64,000 bases of DNA from positions 1 through 64,000 of the forward strand of contig JAFQFH010000043.1 of the NCBI GenBank assembly GCA_017398685.1, in the 5' to 3' direction. Positions 1 through 8,060 of this stretch are shown here, in pieces. A program made the position numbers and the translations under genes. Under the pieces are notes generated by a model, which was not told the DNA's origin, searched no databases, and saw only the letters and a program-made list of their open reading frames with translations. The stretch comes from Oscillospiraceae bacterium (GTDB lineage: Bacteria > Bacillota > Clostridia > Oscillospirales > Oscillospiraceae). The stretch's first letter is position 1. Each line of letters opens with the position of its first letter.

Positions 1-156
1 CTCTTCCATCTTCTTGACGGTCTTCTGCAGGTCGATGATGTAGATGCCGTTACGCTCGCAGTAAATGTACTCGGCCATCTTGGGGTTCCAGCGGCGGGTC
101 TGGTGACCGAAGTGGACACCGGCTTCCAGCAGCTGCTTCATAGATACTACTGACAT
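1..156 (-). CDS. rpsB: 30S ribosomal protein S2, N-terminal part (cut by window edge)
   Basis: The first 52 codons of S2 are present; the rest lies beyond the left edge. The protein begins [18 protein letters not shown] and continues with the [13 protein letters not shown] and [10 protein letters not shown] stretches that mark the conserved S2 N-terminus. S2 binds the 30S head-body junction and is one of the last proteins to assemble. The ATG at 154-156 follows a GGAGGAAA ribosome binding site at the usual distance. A good sigma-A promoter lies about 100 bases upstream, so the gene probably heads its own unit (commonly rpsB-tsf; tsf not visible). Confidence 0.95.
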   Translation of the reverse strand, partial: MSVVSMKQLLEAGVHFGHQTRRWNPKMAEYIYCERNGIYIIDLQKTVKKMEE

Positions 157-259
157 TTCATTTCCTCCATAATTTGTTTTTTCCTCCGAAGGCTTCAACC
201 CCTCCACCAAGCCTTGCGGCCACATGGGGAAAGTCCGCCTCCGTGCGAAATGCTCTGGT

Positions 260-288
260 ATAATACCAGAATTTTTCCCATTTTGCAA
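260..288 (-). promoter_or_regulatory. sigma-A promoter of rpsB
   Basis: Read on the minus strand, TTGCAA and TATTAT are separated by exactly 17 bases. The predicted start near 253 gives a leader of about 97 bases before rpsB. The leader is GC-rich and could hold an S2 autoregulatory structure, but I cannot match it to a known one. Confidence 0.7.
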
Positions 289-348
289 TAGTTTCACGCA
301 TATTTTTAGTGGAAATTTAAAAATATTTTTCTGAAATGGGCTTGCAGT

Positions 349-381
349 GAAAAACCCGTACCGCAAAGTATGCGGCACGGG
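349..381 (-). terminator. Rho-independent terminator after rsmE
   Basis: An 11-bp GC-rich stem with a 5-base loop (arms 355-365 and 371-381) is followed on the minus strand by a run of five T. It sits about 50 bases beyond the rsmE stop. The AT-rich bases 385-415 between stop and hairpin contain imperfect ATTCA repeats. Confidence 0.75.
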
Positions 382-427
382 CAAAAACTATTCATTTTTC
401 ATTATTCACTATTCAGTTTTCGCAATT

Positions 428-1159
428 TCAGGCCAGATTGCCGGTGGCGTACATGGCAGCGGTGAGGGCCACCACAGGTGCAGTCTCGCATCTTAAGATA
501 CGCTCACCCATGGAGCAGATGTGCATACCCACTATCTTGGCAAGGTCTGCCTCAAACTTTTCAAAGCCGCCCTCAGGGCCTGTCATAATGGCAATACTGG
601 AAACATCCCTGTTTTCATCCAGCACCGCATTGAGCGCCTCTCTCTCGCCGGTTTCATACATGAAAAGGGCCAGATCCTTCTTCACTGCAATGTCAAAAGC
701 CTCCGCCAGCTCACCGGCCCAGCGTACCTGGGGGATGATGCCGCGGCCTGACTGCTTTGCAGCTTCCTCGGAAATGCGCTGCCAGCGCTCAAGCTTCTTT
801 TCCTCATTGCCCTTTTTTGCGATGCAGCGGGCGGAGTTGAAGAACAGTATCTCGTCAGCACCGGCTTCAACACATTTCTGGATTATATAGTCGGTCTTGT
901 CCCCTTTGGGCAAGCCGCACAGAATTGTCACCTTCACACTGGGTTCGGCAGGGCAGCGGACCACCTCAACGACCTCGGCCTCCACCTGTTCCTTGTCGGC
1001 CTTCACAAGGCGGCACTTATAGTCAGTCCCCTGACCGTCGCATATTATCATGTCCTCACCGGGGCGCATACGCAGCACGTGCACATGCTCTGCATCCCGA
1101 CCGCGCATGTATGCCATACCGCCGAGAATATTTGTGCCTGCAATGAAAAATCTTGGCAT
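428..1159 (-). CDS. rsmE: 16S rRNA (uracil1498-N3)-methyltransferase RsmE
   Basis: A 243-residue protein beginning MPRFFIAG. RsmE methylates N3 of U1498 in the 30S decoding region using S-adenosylmethionine. The N-terminal PUA-like part carries the family pattern HVLRMRPGE; the C-terminal SPOUT methyltransferase domain has MTGPEGGF and MGERILRCETAPV, the residues of the trefoil-knot SAM site. Length fits the family (about 240-250). I chose the ATG at 1157-1159 because a GAGG site lies 8 bases upstream and the family starts with this phrase, although the frame stays open for another 104 codons. A TTGCAA-17-GATAAT promoter lies just upstream. The gene is single and closed by its own terminator. 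Confidence 0.93.
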   Translation of the reverse strand: MPRFFIAGTNILGGMAYMRGRDAEHVHVLRMRPGEDMIICDGQGTDYKCRLVKADKEQVEAEVVEVVRCPAEPSVKVTILCGLPKGDKTDYIIQKCVEAGADEILFFNSARCIAKKGNEEKKLERWQRISEEAAKQSGRGIIPQVRWAGELAEAFDIAVKKDLALFMYETGEREALNAVLDENRDVSSIAIMTGPEGGFEKFEADLAKIVGMHICSMGERILRCETAPVVALTAAMYATGNLA

Positions 1160-1192
1160 AGTATCAGCCTCGCAATCCCTGATATTTTTTTC

Positions 1193-1221
1193 ATTATCGC
1201 ACATTTTTAACACCTTTGCAA
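1193..1221 (-). promoter_or_regulatory. sigma-A promoter of rsmE
   Basis: TTGCAA, 17 bases, GATAAT on the minus strand, 34 bases upstream of the rsmE start codon. This placement also argues against any longer version of RsmE. Confidence 0.6.
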
Positions 1222-1267
1222 GAGCGTGCATAGGATAATGCGGGAAATTGTGACAGGAGGGAAGAAA

Positions 1268-1408
1268 TTGTCCAGAGATTTCAAAAAGGAACTGGAGGGC
1301 TTTGAAAGCGTGTGGAAGAGAGTTACGCAAAGCAAGGCAAAAATGCCCAAAGATGTTAAACTCATGCCCAAAAAGTCCAAAAACCGCGGGAGAAAGCCTA
1401 ATATATAA
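1268..1408 (+). CDS. small basic hypothetical protein (46 aa, TTG start)
   Basis: An open frame of 46 codons starting with TTG, preceded by an AGGAGGG site six bases upstream, and ending before a terminator hairpin. The product is strongly basic in its second half (KMPKDVKLMPKKSKNRGRKPNI end), with no cysteines or membrane segment; it might bind nucleic acid. I recognise no family. The frame remains open upstream to a GTG at 1226, but only the TTG has a proper ribosome binding site. No convincing promoter is visible between it and divergent rsmE, which keeps the call moderate. Confidence 0.5.
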   Translation: MSRDFKKELEGFESVWKRVTQSKAKMPKDVKLMPKKSKNRGRKPNI

Positions 1409-1416
1409 ATTCAAAA

Positions 1417-1454
1417 GCCGGGCAGGCGAAAATTTCTTGACCCGGCCTTTTTTT
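1417..1454 (+). terminator. terminator after the small basic ORF
   Basis: GCCGGG (1417-1422) pairs with CCCGGC (1441-1446) across an 18-base loop and is followed by seven T. The promoter of the next gene is embedded in it. Confidence 0.5.
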
Positions 1455-1464
1455 GTACTATAAT
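1437..1464 (+). promoter_or_regulatory. sigma-A promoter of the AAA+ ATPase gene
   Basis: TTGACC (1437-1442), 16-base spacer, perfect TATAAT (1459-1464). The -35 box lies in the loop and 3' arm of the preceding terminator. Confidence 0.75.
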
Positions 1465-1497
1465 AAAGCAAAAGACACTATAACGAGGTGCTGCCCT

Positions 1498-2910
1498 ATG
1501 CCTACCACATGGAATCGCTCCCCCGAGGAATTTCACAAAATATATGTTGCCAACACCGATGCTTTCTACCGTCTGGGCGGCTATGCCCTGGCCGAGGAGC
1601 TGGACAGGTTTATGACCGGCTGCGCCATGCAGCTTTGGAGCCACGCCAGCGGCATTACCGAAAAGCATGTGGAGCTTGCAAACCAGCTCTACTCCAAAAA
1701 TCAGGCCCAGCCCAAGTGGATGCTCTGGAGTCTGACCAGCGCCGTTTGCAAGGGGGATGAGTTCATGCCCCCGGTGTTCTTCTGGAATCTGGCAGAAAGT
1801 GATGCAAAGCGCGGCAGCCAGACCTCCCGCACCTTTGTGCGTATGCTGACAAATCTGCTTTTGTATCTTGCTGCGGTGGATGACGAAGTGACCTATAATG
1901 AGGCCCAGTTTATAACCGAGTGTACGGACAAGCTCAATGCCATCTGCGACACAAACGGCGTCAGCAAGTCAAGAGAGGCGCTGAACCCTCTGGACTTTGT
2001 GACCTCCGGTGAGCAGGCCTTCACCGACAAGCACCGGGTACAGGTACAGGGTGCCGGCGGCGAAGCTGAGACAAAGGCCGAGGCTGAGGCCGCCCCCAAG
2101 CCGGACTTTGATGAGCTTATGGAGCAGCTCAACGATCTTGTGGGTCTGGACGAGGTTAAGAAGGATGTCAAAAACCTTGTAAATCTTGTAAAGGTGAGAA
2201 AGCTCCGTGAAGAAAACGGACTGCCCGTGCCGCCCATGTCACTGCACATGGTGTTCATGGGCAACCCCGGCACCGGCAAGACCACCATAGCCCGCCTTGT
2301 CAGCGGCCTTTATGCCGCTATCGGCGTACTGTCCAAGGGCCAGCTTGTGGAGGTTGACCGCTCGGGTCTGGTTGCCGGCTACGTGGGGCAGACGGCCCTT
2401 AAAACTCAGGAGGCCATAAAGTCCGCCCTTGGCGGCGTTCTTTTCATAGACGAGGCCTATTCCCTGTCCTCCGGCGGCGAGAACGACTTTGGCCGCGAGG
2501 CTATCGAGACTATTCTCAAGGCCATGGAGGATCACAGGGATGACCTTATTGTGATTGTCGCCGGTTACACCGAGCCCATGCAGGGCTTTCTGGACTCCAA
2601 CCCCGGCCTTGAATCCCGCTTCAACAAGTATTTCCACTTCCCCGACTACAACGGCGAGCAGCTCATGGCCATATTCCGCAGCCAGTGCTCCAAGAACAGC
2701 TATACGCTCAGCGAGGAGGCGGAAAAGTACGCGCTTGATATGTTCGCAAAGATGTATGAGGAGCGTGACGACAATTTCGGCAACGGCCGCGACGTGCGAA
2801 ACTGCTTTGAGGACATGATAGTGCGCCAGTCCAACCGTGTGGCCGCCATGGAAAACCCCGGCAAGGAGGATCTGATGACTGTCCTGCCGGAGGATCTGAA
2901 AGAAGAATAG
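1498..2910 (+). CDS. AAA+ ATPase, SpoVK/CbbX type, with TerB-like N-terminal region
   Basis: 470 residues in two parts. Residues about 230-470 are an AAA+ module of the SpoVK/CbbX group: Walker A GNPGTGKT (255-262), Walker B VLFIDEAY, and the NPGLESRF arginine-finger region. Residues about 90-150 are helical and include LLLYLAAVDDEVTYNEAQF, the acidic motif typical of TerB-like domains; an Ala/Glu-rich linker near 200 joins the parts. SpoVK of Bacillus is about 320 residues, so the N-terminus is an added domain. The start ATG has GAGGTG seven bases upstream; an upstream in-frame ATG at 1453 falls within the promoter and is rejected. Probably a remodelling ATPase; the substrate is unknown. No RuBisCO gene is near, so a CbbX role is unlikely. 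Confidence 0.85.
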   Translation: MPTTWNRSPEEFHKIYVANTDAFYRLGGYALAEELDRFMTGCAMQLWSHASGITEKHVELANQLYSKNQAQPKWMLWSLTSAVCKGDEFMPPVFFWNLAESDAKRGSQTSRTFVRMLTNLLLYLAAVDDEVTYNEAQFITECTDKLNAICDTNGVSKSREALNPLDFVTSGEQAFTDKHRVQVQGAGGEAETKAEAEAAPKPDFDELMEQLNDLVGLDEVKKDVKNLVNLVKVRKLREENGLPVPPMSLHMVFMGNPGTGKTTIARLVSGLYAAIGVLSKGQLVEVDRSGLVAGYVGQTALKTQEAIKSALGGVLFIDEAYSLSSGGENDFGREAIETILKAMEDHRDDLIVIVAGYTEPMQGFLDSNPGLESRFNKYFHFPDYNGEQLMAIFRSQCSKNSYTLSEEAEKYALDMFAKMYEERDDNFGNGRDVRNCFEDMIVRQSNRVAAMENPGKEDLMTVLPEDLKEE

Positions 2911-2922
2911 GATAATATGTGA

Positions 2923-2953
2923 CAAAGCTCTCCATGGCGCATGGAGAGCTTTG
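2923..2953. terminator. bidirectional terminator
   Basis: A 14-bp perfect stem (2923-2936 with 2940-2953) around a 3-base loop lies between two convergent genes. T-rich ends on both strands suggest it serves both. Confidence 0.7.
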
Positions 2954-2974
2954 TTGATTGAAGACTGTTAATTT

Positions 2975-3658
2975 TTACCTCACGATGCTCACAGGGCCGC
3001 CGCACTCGATGACGGGCAGCTCCGTATTCATGTACCAGCCGCCGAACTGCCACTCAACAGCCAACGTGTATGTATTGGAAGCGCCGGCAGGCAGATCAAC
3101 GACAAAGCTTGTGGAGGCCAGCTCGTTTCTCATGTGGTCCTTGCCGTCATAGGTGATGGCAGGGGCGTTGAGGGTCTTGAACTCACCGGCAAAGCTTACG
3201 TTCACGGAAGGGGCTGCAATGACGTGGAGGCTGTAAGACTCCACAGCGACTGCCACATCCACGCGCACCTGACTTGCGTCAATGGCAGTAACAGAGTAAT
3301 CTGCCACCACGTCTATAAAGCGTCCTGTGTTGGAGCGGAAGCTGCCTGCACCAAGATCGGTGATGATGGGCACAGGAGTGGGGGTAGGTACGGGTGTGGG
3401 AGGAGGCGTGGGTGCAAAGGTGGGTACGGGAATGGGTGTGGGCTCCGGCGTGGGCAGGGGCAGCATAGTGGGGACTGCGGTTACCGCAGGCGGCGCCGTG
3501 GGCACATCCACCAGTATGGGGGTATTGGTCTGGATAGACTCAAGACGGTAATCGTTGATGTCGGTCACACCCTGATCGTCGGTGAGCAGGGAGATGATGA
3601 CCGCCACCAGCAATATAAATACGATTATAAAAAGAATAGTAACGAGTTTGCCTTTCAT
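2975..3658 (-). CDS. membrane-anchored extracellular protein with Pro/Thr stalk, unknown function
   Basis: 227 residues. Residues 5-26 form one hydrophobic segment (signal anchor), followed by a short acidic stretch, then about 50 residues of proline/threonine repeats (PTPEPTPIPVPTF type) acting as a wall-spanning stalk, then about 125 residues of predicted beta-rich extracellular domain without cysteines until a single C near the end. No lipobox. AAGGAT lies ten bases before the ATG. The NlpC/P60 protein at 32524 has the same anchor-plus-stalk design. I do not recognise the terminal domain. The gene is monocistronic between two terminators. Confidence 0.8.
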   Translation of the reverse strand: MKGKLVTILFIIVFILLVAVIISLLTDDQGVTDINDYRLESIQTNTPILVDVPTAPPAVTAVPTMLPLPTPEPTPIPVPTFAPTPPPTPVPTPTPVPIITDLGAGSFRSNTGRFIDVVADYSVTAIDASQVRVDVAVAVESYSLHVIAAPSVNVSFAGEFKTLNAPAITYDGKDHMRNELASTSFVVDLPAGASNTYTLAVEWQFGGWYMNTELPVIECGGPVSIVR

Positions 3659-3761
3659 TTAAAACACATCCTTAAATTTATCGCAGATATTATACACTAT
3701 CACAAATGAAAAGTCTATTTGTTTTTATGACGCAAAACCGCCCTAGTATGTTTCAACAGCG

Positions 3762-3797
3762 CGAAAAACCGCGCTCTCCGGTGAGAGCGCGGTTTTC
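3762..3797 (-). terminator. terminator of the rpmG-rplA operon
   Basis: An 11-bp GC-rich stem (3768-3778 with 3783-3793), four-base loop, and five T on the minus strand, 15 bases beyond the rplA stop. Confidence 0.8.
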
Positions 3798-3811
3798 AGA
3801 CTCTTGTAAAA

Positions 3812-4504
3812 TTACAGCTGCTTCTGGGCGTTGATCTTCACGCCGGGGCCCATGGTGGAGGCGGTGACGCAGGACTTGATGTACTGACCCTTTGCGGCTG
3901 CGGGCTTTGCCTTGATGATGGCGCCCAGGAGAGCCACGTAGTTCTCGTACAGCTTTTCTGCACCGAAGCTGACCTTACCGATGGGGCAGTGGATGATGTT
4001 GGTCTTGTCCAGACGGTACTCGACCTTACCGGCCTTAGCCTCGGTGATAGCCTGCTTGATGTTGGGGGTGACGGTGCCGGCCTTGGGAGAGGGCATCAGA
4101 CCCTTGGGGCCAAGGATCTTACCCAGACGACCGACAGTACCCATCATGTCGGGGCTGGCAATAACAGTGTCGAACTCGAACCAGTTTTCCTTCTGGATCT
4201 TCTCGACCAGTTCCATAGCGCCTGCGTAATCTGCGCCGGCTGCCATAGCTTCCTCAACGCGCTCGGGCTTGCAGAAGACCAGAACGCGGACGCTCTTACC
4301 GGTGCCGTTGGGCAGGACGATAGCGCCGCGGACCTGCTGGTCTGCGTGACGGCCGTCAACACCGAGCTTGACGTGCAGCTCGACGGTCTCGTCGAACTTG
4401 GCCTTGCTGGCGGAGCAGACAAGGCTCAGGGCTTCCATGGGATCGTAAAGTGCCTGTTTATCAATGAGCTTGGAGCTCTCTTTATAATTCTTACTTCTAA
4501 ACAA
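3812..4504 (-). CDS. rplA: 50S ribosomal protein L1 (TTG start)
   Basis: 230 residues, the usual L1 length. L1 forms the mobile stalk at the ribosomal E site and in many bacteria represses its own operon. Family landmarks are the [15 protein letters not shown] opening, [30 protein letters not shown] and the TMGPGVKI end. The start is TTG at 4502-4504, with AGGAGG eight bases upstream; the next methionine is residue 23, well inside the conserved domain. Last gene of the rpmG-secE-nusG-rplK-rplA operon, 61 bases after rplK. The spacer carries a GTGGGAGG motif that might be an L1 or pausing element; that is only a guess. Confidence 0.96.
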   Translation of the reverse strand: MFRSKNYKESSKLIDKQALYDPMEALSLVCSASKAKFDETVELHVKLGVDGRHADQQVRGAIVLPNGTGKSVRVLVFCKPERVEEAMAAGADYAGAMELVEKIQKENWFEFDTVIASPDMMGTVGRLGKILGPKGLMPSPKAGTVTPNIKQAITEAKAGKVEYRLDKTNIIHCPIGKVSFGAEKLYENYVALLGAIIKAKPAAAKGQYIKSCVTASTMGPGVKINAQKQL

Positions 4505-4565
4505 TTTGTTTTCCTCCTAATATTGTGGTTGAGTCGGATGGATAAATCCTCCCACGTTTAGGTAC

Positions 4566-4991
4566 TCAGTCGCCGACGACTACGCCCATGGAGCGGCAGG
4601 TACCGGCTATCATGCTGATAGCAGAGTCAATGTCAGTGCAGTTGAGGTCGGGCATCTTCTGCTCGGCGATCTTGCGGACATCTTCCTTGCTGATGGTAGC
4701 GACCTTGTCCTTCTGAGGCACGCCGGAAGCGGTCTCGATGCCGCAGGCCTTCTTGATAAGCAGGGCGGCAGGAGGGGTCTTGCAAACGAAGGTAAAGCTA
4801 CGGTCGGAGTACACGGTGATGACGACGGGGATCATCAGACCCATGTCGTTCTTGGTGCGCTCGTTGAAGTCCTTGGTGAACTGACCGATGTTAACACCGT
4901 ACTGACCCAGAGCAGGGCCGACGGGGGGAGCCGGAGTTGCCTTGCCGGCAGGAACCTGGAATCTTACGTATCCAACTACTTTCTGTGCCAT
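4566..4991 (-). CDS. rplK: 50S ribosomal protein L11
   Basis: 141 residues, full length. L11 binds the GTPase-associated centre of 23S rRNA with L10 and is needed for stringent-factor activation. The sequence shows the classic [21 protein letters not shown] opening in part ([16 protein letters not shown]), the [12 protein letters not shown] linker and the C-terminal RNA-binding domain ending [11 protein letters not shown] has a good SD. Follows nusG by 19 bases, as in most Firmicutes. Confidence 0.97.
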   Translation of the reverse strand: MAQKVVGYVRFQVPAGKATPAPPVGPALGQYGVNIGQFTKDFNERTKNDMGLMIPVVITVYSDRSFTFVCKTPPAALLIKKACGIETASGVPQKDKVATISKEDVRKIAEQKMPDLNCTDIDSAISMIAGTCRSMGVVVGD

Positions 4992-5010
4992 TTACAGCAC
5001 CTCTTTCTTA

Positions 5011-5535
5011 TTAATCTTTGATGACTTCGACCTGGTCCAGCTCCAGATCCACCGGAGTTTCCCTGCCGAACATGGAGACGACGACGCGGACCCTGTTCTT
5101 GTCGGGTTCCAGCTCGTCCACAATGCCGTTGAAGCCTGCCAGAGGTCCGTCATTGACCCTGACAGTGTCGCCCAGCTGATAGCCGACGACGATCTCCCTG
5201 CGCTCGACGCCCAGATCGTAAATTTCCTGCTCCGTCAGGGGGACGGCCTTGCCGTCGGAACCTACGAAGCCTGTTGCACCGCGGACATTGCGGATAAGGT
5301 GCCAGCTTTCATCCGTCATTATCATCTTGACCAGCACGTAGCCGGGGAACACTTTGCGCTCCACGGTCTTTTCACCGTTGTCTGTGAACTCAGTGACGGT
5401 CTCCATGGGGATGTTGACTTCCCTTATCAGGTCTGTCATTCTGCGGTTTTCCGCTGCCTTCATGATAGCGGCGGATACTGCGTTTTCATACCCGGAATAG
5501 GTATGAACAACATACCATTTTGCTTCTTCAGCCAT
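5011..5535 (-). CDS. nusG: transcription termination/antitermination protein NusG
   Basis: 174 residues. The NGN domain is at the N-terminus (WYVVHTYSGYENAV, VFPGYVLVKM, RNVRGATGFVG) and a C-terminal KOW domain carries GDTVRVNDGPLAGFNG. NusG binds the clamp of RNA polymerase and couples to Rho and the ribosome. It lies four bases downstream of secE, as expected, and is followed by rplK. Confidence 0.97.
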   Translation of the reverse strand: MAEEAKWYVVHTYSGYENAVSAAIMKAAENRRMTDLIREVNIPMETVTEFTDNGEKTVERKVFPGYVLVKMIMTDESWHLIRNVRGATGFVGSDGKAVPLTEQEIYDLGVERREIVVGYQLGDTVRVNDGPLAGFNGIVDELEPDKNRVRVVVSMFGRETPVDLELDQVEVIKD

Positions 5536-5539
5536 GTTA

Positions 5540-5812
5540 TTAACCCGCTAATGTAAAGAGCGCCCTGACAAGCATCTGTGCCAGCTCGTCAAAACCCCAA
5601 ACGAGTACAGCGGAAATCACCATCATGCCAAGAGCAATGAGAGTGTTGTTGGTGAGGGTCTTGCCGGTGGGCCAGATGACCTTCTTCAGCTCACTCTTCA
5701 TCTCGCGAAACCACTTGCCGATTCTCTTGAAAAAACCGAGCTTGGTATCGTCTTTCTTAACGGCGGTGACGGCTTTTGCGGGGGCAGCGTTGACTTTCTT
5801 TTCTTCAGCCAT
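5540..5812 (-). CDS. secE: preprotein translocase subunit SecE
   Basis: 90 residues with a charged N-terminal 25-residue Lys/Ala tail, the amphipathic RIGKWFREMKSELKKVIWPTG helix (FxxxxxELKKVxWP is the SecE signature) and one transmembrane helix (about 57-76). SecE clamps SecY in the membrane. The start ATG at 5810-5812 has AAGGAT nine bases upstream; the frame extends further upstream through rpmG but that would overlap the L33 gene out of frame. 20 bases after rpmG. Confidence 0.93.
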   Translation of the reverse strand: MAEEKKVNAAPAKAVTAVKKDDTKLGFFKRIGKWFREMKSELKKVIWPTGKTLTNNTLIALGMMVISAVLVWGFDELAQMLVRALFTLAG

Positions 5813-5832
5813 TTTCACGCATCCTTTCAGAC

Positions 5833-5994
5833 TTACTTGGTTTCTACATGCTTGGTGTGCTTTCTGCAGAAGGGGCAATACTTGTTGCGCTCCAAACGGT
5901 CGGTGGTGTTCTTTTTGTTCTTGACCGTGTTGTAGTTCCTCTGCTTGCATTCATCGCATCTGAGTGTGATTTTAACTCTTGCGTCTGCAGCCAT
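5833..5994 (-). CDS. rpmG: 50S ribosomal protein L33, zinc-binding type
   Basis: 53 residues with two CxxC pairs (RCDEC and CPFC), the zinc ribbon of the C+ form of L33, and the [11 protein letters not shown] core. ATG at 5992-5994 has AGGAGG ten bases upstream. It is the first gene after the operon promoter, the normal rpmG-secE-nusG arrangement in Firmicutes. A zinc-independent paralogue, if present, is not in this window. Confidence 0.95.
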   Translation of the reverse strand: MAADARVKITLRCDECKQRNYNTVKNKKNTTDRLERNKYCPFCRKHTKHVETK

Positions 5995-6125
5995 TCTTTC
6001 GGCACCTCCTATTTTATTTACCCGGCAGTTGACCGGGCATTGCCTCCCTGTATATGGACTTTCCGGCAATTTTTATGCCCAAAAAAGCGCACAAAAATAG
6101 ACCTCTCGTCCGACAGGTAATTCAT

Positions 6126-6154
6126 AATATAACACAGCCTTTCGCCAAGGTCAA
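6126..6154 (-). promoter_or_regulatory. sigma-A promoter of the rpmG-secE-nusG-rplK-rplA operon
   Basis: TTGACC, 17 bases, TATATT on the minus strand; predicted transcript start near 6119, about 125 bases before rpmG. It is back to back with the folC promoter. Confidence 0.8.
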
Positions 6155-6187
6155 CAATTATTTTGAGTTTTTTTAAGGGAATTTTCC

Positions 6188-6216
6188 TTGATAAGAGGGG
6201 CTTTTGATGATATATT
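6188..6216 (+). promoter_or_regulatory. sigma-A promoter of folC
   Basis: TTGATA (6188-6193), 17-base spacer, TATATT (6211-6216), about 50 bases before the start codon. Confidence 0.7.
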
Positions 6217-6264
6217 CATCTGAGCGGGCGGCTGCTTTGAATTTATGGCCCGCCGGAGTAGCAA

Positions 6265-7533
6265 ATGGACTATAAAGAAGCTTTGGAATATATGGAAAGC
6301 GTGGGTTTTTTCGGCTCAAAGCCGGGGCTTGAGCGGATAGAAAGGCTCTGCACTGCACTGGGCGAGCCGCAAAACAGGCTCAGGTATATACACATTGCCG
6401 GCACCAACGGCAAGGGCAGCTGCGCGGCTATGCTCTCCTCCGTTTTAAAGGCCGCGGGATATCGCACCGGGCTTTATACTTCCCCCTACCTTTTCCGCTT
6501 CAACGAGCGTATGCAGATAAACTCACAGCAGATTCCCGACGAGACTCTGGCAGAGATAGTCAGCCGCATAAAGCCCATTGCCGACTCCATGGAGGACGAC
6601 CACCCCACCGAGTTTGAGCTTATGACGGCAGCGGCCTTTTTGTGGTTTGCAGAGGAAAACTGCGATATCGTGGTGCTGGAGACTGGGCTTGGCGGGCGAT
6701 TTGACGCAACCAATATAATAAAAGGCCCGGAAGTTTCCGTTATCATGAACATCGGCCTTGACCATACCGGCGTTCTGGGCGATACGGTGGAAAAAATCGC
6801 CTGTGAAAAGGCCGGTATTATAAAGGAAAATCGTCCCTGCGTGGTATATGAGCAGCAGGCAAGTGTGATAGATGTCATAAAAGAGCAGTGCGTTCTCAAA
6901 GGCTCTGAGCTGACAGTCAGCAATTTTTCCGCACTGGAGCAGATTTTTGACAGTCTGGACGGTCAGGCTTTTCTGTACAAGGGTACAAGCTACGCCCTGC
7001 CCCTTTTGGGGGAGCACCAGATGAAAAATGCCGCCGTGGTCATTGACTGCGTGGAAAAGCTTTGTGAGCTGGGCTGGGATATCTCTCCCGATGCCTTGGA
7101 GCGGGGGCTTTACGCCGTAAGCTGGCCCGCCCGCTTTGAAGTGGTGTCTGACGAGCCTTATTTCGTGGTGGACGGCGGGCACAACCCCCAGTGTGCCCAG
7201 ACCGTGCGGGATAATCTTCTGCGCTACTTCCCGGACAAAAAGCGGGTACTGCTTGTGGGCGTACTGGCAGACAAGGACTACGAGGGGCTTATCCGCATTC
7301 TCGACGAAGCCGCGGACATGTATGTGTGCGTGAGCCCCGAGAGCGAAAGGGCGCTGAGTGCCGCCGCTCTTGCTGAAAAGCTCAGCTCTTTTGGCAAGGA
7401 AGTAATGTATTTTGACAGCATAGAAGATGGCGTTGTCGCCGCCCGGAGTGCTGCCGGCGAGGACGGTATGGTCTGCGCCGTGGGCTCTCTGTACATGGCA
7501 GGCCCCATCCGGGCCCAGTTCGGCTTATTTTAA
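6265..7533 (+). CDS. folC: bifunctional folylpolyglutamate synthase / dihydrofolate synthase
   Basis: 422 residues, Mur-ligase superfamily. FolC adds L-glutamate to dihydropteroate and then to tetrahydrofolates with ATP. Visible landmarks: the IHIAGTNGKGS P-loop (about residues 42-52), the omega-loop TSPYLFRFNERMQI, the metal-binding ETGLGGRFDATN and GLDHTGVLGDTVEKIACEKAGIIK, and VDGGHNPQ in the C-terminal domain. ATG follows a GGAG site. Only 12 bases separate it from yqgF, so the two are probably one unit. No other folate gene is nearby. Confidence 0.95.
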   Translation: MDYKEALEYMESVGFFGSKPGLERIERLCTALGEPQNRLRYIHIAGTNGKGSCAAMLSSVLKAAGYRTGLYTSPYLFRFNERMQINSQQIPDETLAEIVSRIKPIADSMEDDHPTEFELMTAAAFLWFAEENCDIVVLETGLGGRFDATNIIKGPEVSVIMNIGLDHTGVLGDTVEKIACEKAGIIKENRPCVVYEQQASVIDVIKEQCVLKGSELTVSNFSALEQIFDSLDGQAFLYKGTSYALPLLGEHQMKNAAVVIDCVEKLCELGWDISPDALERGLYAVSWPARFEVVSDEPYFVVDGGHNPQCAQTVRDNLLRYFPDKKRVLLVGVLADKDYEGLIRILDEAADMYVCVSPESERALSAAALAEKLSSFGKEVMYFDSIEDGVVAARSAAGEDGMVCAVGSLYMAGPIRAQFGLF

Positions 7534-7545
7534 AGGAGAAATGTT

Positions 7546-7959
7546 ATGAGAATTATGGCCATAGACTACGGCGATGAGCGCATAGGTCTGGCGGTTTCCG
7601 ACCTGACCGGCACCCTCTGCGGCGATGCCTGGACCATGAACGAATGGAATATGGAAAGAGCGGCGGAGCGCATCTGTGAGGAGGCAAAGGCGCGGGAAGT
7701 GGAGCGTTTTGTGCTGGGCCTGCCCAAGAATATGGACGGCAGCGAAGGCCCACGGGCGGAAAAAAGCCGCCAGTTTGCTGCAATGCTCACGGAGAGAAGC
7801 GGCCTTGAAGTGCGGCTCTGGGACGAGCGCCGCAGCAGCATAGAAGCTCATGCCATTCTCCACGCCAGCGGCAAAAAAGAAAAAAAGCACCGCAAGGTGG
7901 TGGACGCGGTGGCGGCAAGCCTCATCCTTGAAGGCTACCTTGGCAGCGGCATGAGATGA
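7546..7959 (+). CDS. yqgF: YqgF/RuvX family nuclease (putative pre-16S rRNA processing / Holliday junction resolvase)
   Basis: 137 residues, RNase H fold. The N-terminal MAIDYGDERIGLAVSD and FVLGLPKNMDGSEG motifs and the C-terminal KVVDAVAASLIL with its acidic residue are diagnostic of YqgF. The family trims the 5' end of 16S rRNA and was first predicted as a Holliday junction resolvase (RuvX). SD AAGGAG precedes the ATG. Second gene of the folC unit; followed by a strong terminator. Confidence 0.93.
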   Translation: MRIMAIDYGDERIGLAVSDLTGTLCGDAWTMNEWNMERAAERICEEAKAREVERFVLGLPKNMDGSEGPRAEKSRQFAAMLTERSGLEVRLWDERRSSIEAHAILHASGKKEKKHRKVVDAVAASLILEGYLGSGMR

Positions 7960-7974
7960 ATATGAAACGCAAAA

Positions 7975-8006
7975 CACCCTGATGAAAAACATCAGGGTGC
8001 TTTTTT
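7975..8006 (+). terminator. terminator of folC-yqgF
   Basis: A 10-bp stem (7975-7984 with 7990-7999), five-A loop, then C and six T. A shorter T-rich tail on the other strand may also end the ymdB operon. Confidence 0.85.
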
Positions 8007-8060
8007 CGGGTCGATGTGGGTATCGACCCCTACGGGAACTCTGTATTTTCGCAGGAATAT

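Noticed and set aside
385..420. ATTCA-rich direct repeats after rsmE, considered as a mobile miniature element or CRISPR
   Set aside because: Only imperfect short repeats without terminal inverted repeats, spacers or target duplication.
1498..2910. CbbX (RuBisCO activase) identity for the AAA+ protein
   Set aside because: No RuBisCO or Calvin-cycle gene in view, and the added N-terminal domain does not occur in CbbX.
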